Positions 7,303 to 10,717 of a DNA stretch of 10,717 nucleotides are shown in pieces (position 1 is the first letter of the stretch; each line of letters opens with the position of its first letter). The DNA is from Desulfobacteraceae bacterium (lineage in GTDB: Bacteria > Desulfobacterota > Desulfobacteria > Desulfobacterales > SURF-15). Location of the stretch: contig QZKK01000112.1 of the NCBI GenBank assembly GCA_003599475.1, positions 1-10,717 of the forward strand, given 5' to 3'. The translations under genes and the position numbers were made by a program. The notes below the pieces were generated by a model. The model saw nothing but the letters and a program-made list of their open reading frames with translations. It was not told the DNA's origin and ran no database searches.

Positions 7303-8327
7303 AAGCTCTCGTCAAGTCACGGCCTGAAGCCGGCATCTGGTTGGAAGACATCCCCGTTCCGGAGGTCGGGATAAACGATGTCCTGATCAAGATTCAGAAG
7401 GCCTCCATCTGCGGAACCGATGTTCATATTTTCAACTGGGATGCATGGGCGCAAAAAACCATCCCCGTACCCATGGCCATCGGACATGAATTCGTGGGAA
7501 CGGTCGCTGAAATCGGGGGCAACGTCCACGATTTCAAAATCGGAGACGTGGTCTCCGGCGAGGGGCACGTGGTCTGCGGCCGCTGCCGCAACTGTCTGGC
7601 GGGCCGCAGGCATCTCTGTATGAACACTAGCGGCGTCGGGGTGAACCGCCCCGGCGCTTTTGCCGAGTACCTGAGTATTCCGGTCGGAAATGTCTGGTAC
7701 TGCGACCCAGCTATTCCGATGGAGATTCTTTCCTGTTTCGATCCTCTGGGGAATGCGACCCATTCGGCGCTTTCCTTCGATATGCTGGGGGAAGATGTCC
7801 TGATTACCGGGGCCGGTCCGATCGGATGCATGGCTGCCGCCATCGCGAAGCACGCAGGGGCCAGATACGTCGTGGTAACCGATGTAAACCCATATCGGCT
7901 GGGGCTTGCCGAAAAAATGGGTGCGACCCTTGCCCTCGACGTTCGAAAGGAGAGCATCCGCAAAGCGCAGGGAAGGCTCGGCATGAAGGAAGGCTTCGAT
8001 GTGGCGCTCGAGATGTCCGGCAATGCGGATGCATTTCGCGATATGGTGTCAAACATGTGCCACGGTGGAAAGATTGCGCTCCTCGGGATTCTTCCCCCGG
8101 ATACGGCAATCGATTGGAATACGATCGTCTTCAACGGGTTGACGATCAAAGGCATCTACGGCAGGGAAATGTATGAGACCTGGTACAAGATGACGGTCAT
8201 GATCCAGTCCGGGCTTGACATCAGCCCTGTGATCACCCATCGATTCCACTATACGGACTATTCCGCGGCATTCGAGGTGATGCGCTCCGGGCGGTCCGGC
8301 AAAGTCGTGCTGGACTGGACGCAGTGA
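7299..8327 (+). CDS. tdh: L-threonine 3-dehydrogenase
   Basis: This zinc-dependent medium-chain dehydrogenase oxidises L-threonine with NAD to 2-amino-3-oxobutyrate, the substrate of the Kbl enzyme encoded just upstream. At 342 residues it matches the E. coli enzyme (341). Catalytic zinc residues Cys38 and GHE (His63, Glu64) and active-site His90 are present. The structural zinc set Cys93, Cys96, Cys99 and Cys107 is intact. The NAD fold shows [11 protein letters not shown], followed by [11 protein letters not shown], with an Asp suited to NAD rather than NADP. The C-terminal region has [14 protein letters not shown], typical of Tdh. The gene starts inside the end of kbl (ATGA overlap). Together they give threonine to glycine plus acetyl-CoA. 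Confidence 0.97.
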   Translation: MKALVKSRPEAGIWLEDIPVPEVGINDVLIKIQKASICGTDVHIFNWDAWAQKTIPVPMAIGHEFVGTVAEIGGNVHDFKIGDVVSGEGHVVCGRCRNCLAGRRHLCMNTSGVGVNRPGAFAEYLSIPVGNVWYCDPAIPMEILSCFDPLGNATHSALSFDMLGEDVLITGAGPIGCMAAAIAKHAGARYVVVTDVNPYRLGLAEKMGATLALDVRKESIRKAQGRLGMKEGFDVALEMSGNADAFRDMVSNMCHGGKIALLGILPPDTAIDWNTIVFNGLTIKGIYGREMYETWYKMTVMIQSGLDISPVITHRFHYTDYSAAFEVMRSGRSGKVVLDWTQ

Positions 8328-8330
8328 AGT

Positions 8331-8365
8331 GTTCAGCGTTCAGCGTTCAGTGTTCAGGGTTCTGT
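8331..8365. repeat. Tandem heptad repeat GTTCAGN after tdh
   Basis: Four consecutive heptads read GTTCAGC, GTTCAGC, GTTCAGT and GTTCAGG (8331-8358), then a decayed unit GTTCTGT (8359-8365). They pass into GTTGAGA-type units. The array begins 3 bases after the tdh stop, in the 120-base gap before the ComA-like gene. It is too short and too degenerate for CRISPR and looks like an expanding intergenic micro-repeat. Confidence 0.85.
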
Positions 8366-8378
8366 TGAGAGGTTGAGA
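8361..8378 (+). repeat. 18-base direct repeat, copy 1 (before the ComA-like gene)
   Basis: TCTGTTGAGAGGTTGAGA occurs here and again, identical, at 9264-9281, on either side of the ComA-like gene. It contains overlapping GTTGAGA words. Further on, GGTTGAG (8371-8377) can pair with CTCAACC (8418-8424), so this gap also holds an inverted copy of the word. Confidence 0.8.
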
Positions 8379-8447
8379 AGCCGATTGGAACCATTTCACT
8401 ATTCGACCGATTGACCACTCAACCGAGAAAAAGGAGGAAGAATCGGG

Positions 8448-9245
8448 ATGGAAAAAAGAGCGTTTTCATCGATTGGGATTCCGGCTCGGAGCGAGAAGCC
8501 GAGAAACACCGGAATCACCATGATGGTCGATTTCGGCATCGGGATCGAAGAACAGCGGGATGTTCTGGAGCTGGCGGGAGAGTTCATCGATATCGGAAAG
8601 ATCGCAGTCGGGGTGGCGGGGATCCTGTCCGAGAAAAATCTGCTGGCAAAGATCGATGCCTACAAGAAGTTTCGGGTGACGCCGTTTCTGGGGGGGCAGT
8701 TTCTCGAATATACCATCTTCAAGCACGGGCTGGATCGGGCTGGGTACTACTTCGAGGAGCATAGGCGGCTGGGACTCGAGATGGTGGAAATATCGGATAA
8801 CAACATCGATGTCGCGCCCGAGGATAAGTTCGAGCTGATCCGCAGGGCGCGCGAGGATTTCGGGTTGAAGGTGCTCGGTGAAGTCGGCACCAAAACCGAG
8901 GTGACGGATGTTGCAGCCATCATCGAGGACATTCAGGGGTGCCTCTCCGCTGGCTCATGGAAAGTCTTTGTCGAAGCCGCCGAGCTGGTGGGAAAGAGCG
9001 ACGGCGCTCCGATCATGGAGATGATCGAGGGCATCAGCAGGGGCTGCAATGTGGAAGACATCATCTTCGAGCTCCCCGGCCCCTGGATCAAAAATGTCCA
9101 TCACTTCAATGTGCTGCAGATGCAGCTTTTTCTTGTGAGTCACTTCGGGCCGGAAGTAAACGTGGCAAACGTCTACCCGGACAAGGTCATCTATCTGGAA
9201 ACCTTGAGAACCGGGGTGGGAGTCAGCGCCTGCCTGGAAAAGTAA
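8448..9245 (+). CDS. Phosphosulfolactate synthase-like (ComA family) protein
   Basis: This 265-residue protein resembles the ComA family, TIM-barrel enzymes that add sulfite to phosphoenolpyruvate to give (2R)-phospho-3-sulfolactate in coenzyme M or sulfolactate synthesis. The family also includes plant HSA32-type proteins of unclear activity. Shared blocks are FLGGQFLEYTIFKHG (80-94), LGLEMVEISDNNIDV (108-122), LKVLGEVGTK (140-149), the FVEAAE block (174-179) and VNVANVYPDKVIYLETLR (237-254). The N-terminal part differs from archaeal ComA: DFG (28-30) replaces a DKG-type motif and DIGKIAVGVAG (48-58) replaces the KFGWGTS-type loop, so the substrate may differ. AAGGAGG lies 10 bases before the ATG. 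It is downstream of tdh on the same strand after a 120-base gap. No comB, comC or coenzyme M genes are visible nearby. I am sure of the family, not of the reaction. Confidence 0.8.
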   Translation: MEKRAFSSIGIPARSEKPRNTGITMMVDFGIGIEEQRDVLELAGEFIDIGKIAVGVAGILSEKNLLAKIDAYKKFRVTPFLGGQFLEYTIFKHGLDRAGYYFEEHRRLGLEMVEISDNNIDVAPEDKFELIRRAREDFGLKVLGEVGTKTEVTDVAAIIEDIQGCLSAGSWKVFVEAAELVGKSDGAPIMEMIEGISRGCNVEDIIFELPGPWIKNVHHFNVLQMQLFLVSHFGPEVNVANVYPDKVIYLETLRTGVGVSACLEK

Positions 9246-9263
9246 AAATCGTTGAGAAGTCAA

Positions 9264-9281
9264 TCTGTTGAGAGGTTGAGA
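9264..9281 (+). repeat. 18-base direct repeat, copy 2 (after the ComA-like gene)
   Basis: An identical copy of the sequence at 8361-8378 lies 19-36 bases after the ComA-like stop codon. A further GTTGAGA at 9251-9257 makes three such words in this 78-base convergent gap. AGAGGTT (9271-9277) can pair with AACCTCT (9319-9325). No clear intrinsic terminator separates the ComA-like gene from ada. Confidence 0.8.
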
Positions 9282-9323
9282 GGTCGCATCTTCCCCCTTT
9301 CCGCTTTTCGGAAGCTGAAACCT

Positions 9324-10400
9324 CTAGCTTGAACTGCCGCTTTTTTCCCTAGCGAGCAGACGGCGCTTCCGTTCGACTCCGTAGCGGTAGCCGCCTGGAT
9401 CCCCGTTTCGGCGGATGACTCGATGGCACGGCACGGCGATGGGGACAGGATTTGCTGCACACGCCTGCGCAACGGCCCTGGCTCCCCCGGGGCTTCCGAT
9501 TCGATCGGCGATTTCCGCATAGCTTGCGGTCGATCCAGGAGGAATCTCCCGCAACGCCATCCAGACCCTGCGCTGAAATGCCGTCCCCTGGATATCGAGA
9601 GGAAGGTCCAGCGCGCCGCGTGGAGATTCGATATAGGTGAGAACCCGGGTGACCCATGAGATAAAATCTTCATCTCCGCCACGAAATTCAGCCCCTGGAA
9701 ATCTTTTTCGCAGCCGGGCTTCTAATACCTGGGGTGTTTCTCCGAACTCGATCGTGCATATTCCTTTGACCGTTGCGGCAATCAGCAGCCATCCGAGAGG
9801 GGTTTTTGCGACCGTGAAGCGGATGGAAAGACCGTCCGCACCCTTTCGATACTCCGCGGGTTTCATGCCGAGAACGGAATCGATGTTTTCATAAAAACGG
9901 CTGCTGGAAGAAAAGCCCGCATCATAGACGGCATCCGTTACGCTTGTCCCCTTCTTCAGCCCGGAGCGGACTCTCTTCAAACGGTTTTCCATGGCATACT
10001 GTTTGGGAGTGACACCGAGGACGCCTTTAAACAGCCGCTGGAAGTGAAAGGGGCTGAGTCCGGCCGCATCCGCCAGTTCCCTGAGGGAAAGAGTCTCCCC
10101 GCTTTCTTCGATGAGCCTGCACGCCCTGACGATTGCCCCCGGAAGCTTCTTCTGCCCACCGGATGCTTTCGGGGCGCACCGCCTGCACGGACGGAATCCC
10201 GCCTGCTCGGCCTCTTCCCAGGTATCGAAAAACCGTACATTCTCATGTTTCGGAAGTCTCGAAGAACAGCCAGGGCGGCAAAAGACAAAAGTGGATAAAA
10301 CCCCGTAAACGAACGCTCCGCCCGCCCTGCGGTCCTTCCGCACGATCGCATCCCAGCGCGCCTGTTCGGTCGAATAACGATTTTCTGCCTGCTCTTGCAT
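9324..10400 (-). CDS. ada: Bifunctional methyl-DNA repair methyltransferase and transcriptional activator Ada
   Basis: Ada accepts methyl groups from DNA phosphotriesters and from O6-methylguanine, and when methylated switches on its own and other repair genes. The 358 residues match E. coli Ada (354). The N-terminal zinc domain (about 12-77) keeps FCRPGCSSR (Cys41, Cys45) and GFRPCRRC (Cys72, Cys75); Cys41 corresponds to the phosphotriester acceptor. An AraC-type helix-turn-helix spans about 90-186 (LRELADAAGLSPFHFQRLFK, then DAVYDAGFSSSSRFY). The C-terminal alkyltransferase domain has the acceptor PCHRV (Cys325) and GGYRYGVERKRRLLA. No key residue is missing. The frame is open to 10463, but the ATG at 10400 is chosen for its GAGGTG Shine-Dalgarno 7 bases upstream and for the fit with the family. 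It converges on the ComA-like gene. Confidence 0.96.
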   Translation of the reverse strand: MQEQAENRYSTEQARWDAIVRKDRRAGGAFVYGVLSTFVFCRPGCSSRLPKHENVRFFDTWEEAEQAGFRPCRRCAPKASGGQKKLPGAIVRACRLIEESGETLSLRELADAAGLSPFHFQRLFKGVLGVTPKQYAMENRLKRVRSGLKKGTSVTDAVYDAGFSSSSRFYENIDSVLGMKPAEYRKGADGLSIRFTVAKTPLGWLLIAATVKGICTIEFGETPQVLEARLRKRFPGAEFRGGDEDFISWVTRVLTYIESPRGALDLPLDIQGTAFQRRVWMALREIPPGSTASYAEIADRIGSPGGARAVAQACAANPVPIAVPCHRVIRRNGDPGGYRYGVERKRRLLAREKSGSSS

Positions 10401-10476
10401 CGCATTCACCTCGCATGTCTTATGGTAATCATCGGCTCCCAGTCTCACCAGACCGAAGTCCAAGGCCGGAGGTCAA

Positions 10477-10492
10477 TCCCGCCTCTGCGGGA
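10477..10492. other. Small hairpin in the ada leader
   Basis: TCCCGC (10477-10482) and GCGGGA (10487-10492) form a perfect 6-bp stem with a 4-base loop. If ada starts at the promoter proposed at 10541-10515, this hairpin lies in its 5' leader, about 77 bases before the start codon. No T run follows in either direction, so it is not a terminator. Confidence 0.4.
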
Positions 10493-10514
10493 CAACCCGT
10501 AACCCATTCTGAGC

Positions 10515-10541
10515 AGAATATAGCGCCCCCTGGGCTTTCAA
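10515..10541 (-). promoter_or_regulatory. Candidate activator-dependent promoter of ada
   Basis: On the minus strand, TTGAAA (10541-10536) is followed after 15 bases by TATTCT (10520-10515). Each box is a fair match to the sigma70 consensus, but the spacer is short, as expected of a promoter that needs an activator. It lies 12 bases downstream of the Ada operator match, and would give a leader of about 105 bases. Confidence 0.4.
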
Positions 10542-10551
10542 TCTATCCGTT

Positions 10552-10566
10552 TCTTGCGCTCAAATT
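10552..10566 (-). promoter_or_regulatory. Ada operator (Ada box) upstream of ada
   Basis: The minus strand reads AATTTGAGCGCAAGA. This contains the Ada A box AAT (10566-10564), a 6-base gap, and the B box GCAA (10557-10554), the layout known for Ada-regulated promoters of E. coli. As I recall the E. coli ada operator (AATTAAAGCGCAAGA), 13 of 15 bases agree. It sits just upstream of a candidate -35 box, where methylated Ada would contact RNA polymerase. Confidence 0.65.
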
Positions 10567-10717
10567 CAATCTTAATCCTCTGAATCTTAATGAAGGCCCG
10601 AGATGAGACTCAATGAGTTAATCTGATGGTTTGTTGAGAAATGAGGGTAAGGTGCGCCTTCATTTTGCAGTGTGCAGATTTAATCTGCTAAAGCCAGAAT
10701 TTGTCGGTTATAAATAG
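10567..10717. other. Gene-free end of window with repeated TTAATC words
   Basis: No gene, RNA or mobile element is recognisable in these 151 bases. AATCTTAAT is repeated at 10568-10576 and 10583-10591 with a period of 15. TTAATCTG occurs at 10618-10625 and again at 10680-10687. The segment looks richer in A and T than the neighbouring genes. It may hold control sites for a gene beyond the window. Confidence 0.4.
10674..10688. promoter_or_regulatory. 15-base palindrome near window end
   Basis: GCAGATT-T-AATCTGC is a perfect 7-bp dyad around one central base, the form of a dimeric regulator's operator. Its right half contains the TTAATCTG word also seen at 10618-10625. The target gene would lie beyond the window. 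Confidence 0.4.

Noticed and set aside
5120..8155. Long antisense frames opposite the amidohydrolase, kbl and tdh (5120-5827, 6250-7230, 7424-8155)
   Set aside because: The genes on the other strand have full-length family matches and intact catalytic residues. The antisense products show no recognisable domain.
8331..8378. Possible CRISPR array
   Set aside because: The repeat unit is 7 bases, tandem with no spacers, and no cas gene is present.
6115..9245. Sulfonolipid or cysteate pathway built from the Kbl-like enzyme and the ComA-like protein
   Set aside because: The PLP enzyme carries Kbl-specific motifs and is fused by overlap to tdh, so it is a threonine catabolic enzyme rather than a cysteate acyltransferase. 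No other sulfonate gene is visible.
9299..9313. Terminator between the ComA-like gene and ada (TTCCG-CTTTT-CGGAA)
   Set aside because: The stem is only 5 bp and is not followed by a T run on either strand.
10401..10606. Plus-strand frame 10133-10606 as a gene in the ada upstream region
   Set aside because: It starts antisense to ada, shows no domain or ribosome binding site, and crosses the ada control region.

Overview
The window reads as ordinary bacterial chromosome, moderately GC-rich by eye, with tightly packed genes. Gene content (peptide import, a cytoplasmic peptidase-like amidohydrolase, threonine breakdown, a phosphosulfolactate-synthase-like protein, Ada-type DNA repair) and several 7-8 base intergenic micro-repeats (GAACATC, GTTCAGN, GTTGAGN, and a CACAAAG/GACACCAAG type) suggest an environmental bacterium such as a member of the Desulfobacterota (former Deltaproteobacteria). 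That placement is an inference from style and gene content. No rRNA or tRNA gene or other marker settles it.

Region 1 (1-5806) is a peptide-uptake locus split into two convergent parts. A DppF/OppF-type ATPase lies on the plus strand (19-1059). On the minus strand, in transcription order, come a metal-dependent amidohydrolase (5806-4574), a family-5 solute-binding protein (4511-2976), a DppB-type permease (2859-1936) and a DppC-type permease (1943-1083). The permease genes overlap by 8 bases. The binding-protein and DppB genes are separated by an inverted repeat built of degenerate 8-base units. The amidohydrolase resembles the imidazolonepropionase/prolidase-like branch, so the likely scheme is import of short peptides followed by cytoplasmic cleavage.

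Region 2 (5807-6114) is a divergent intergenic region. It has a good sigma70-type promoter for kbl, a 13-base palindrome upstream of it, and a terminator-like hairpin with a T run pointing toward the amidohydrolase.

Region 3 (6115-9245) holds kbl and tdh, overlapping by ATGA, which convert threonine to glycine plus acetyl-CoA. On the same strand, after 120 bases of heptad repeats, comes a ComA-like gene related to phosphosulfolactate synthase. An 18-base perfect direct repeat flanks the ComA-like gene.

Region 4 (9324-10717) is a full-length Ada regulator/repair protein on the minus strand. Its upstream region carries a sequence matching the Ada operator (AAT-N6-GCAA), followed by a plausible weak promoter. 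The last 150 bases hold no recognisable gene, only a 15-base palindrome and repeated TTAATC words. I found no phage, transposon, CRISPR or defence system. The best second-look items are the Ada operator, the divergent ComA-like protein beside kbl-tdh, and the micro-repeats.
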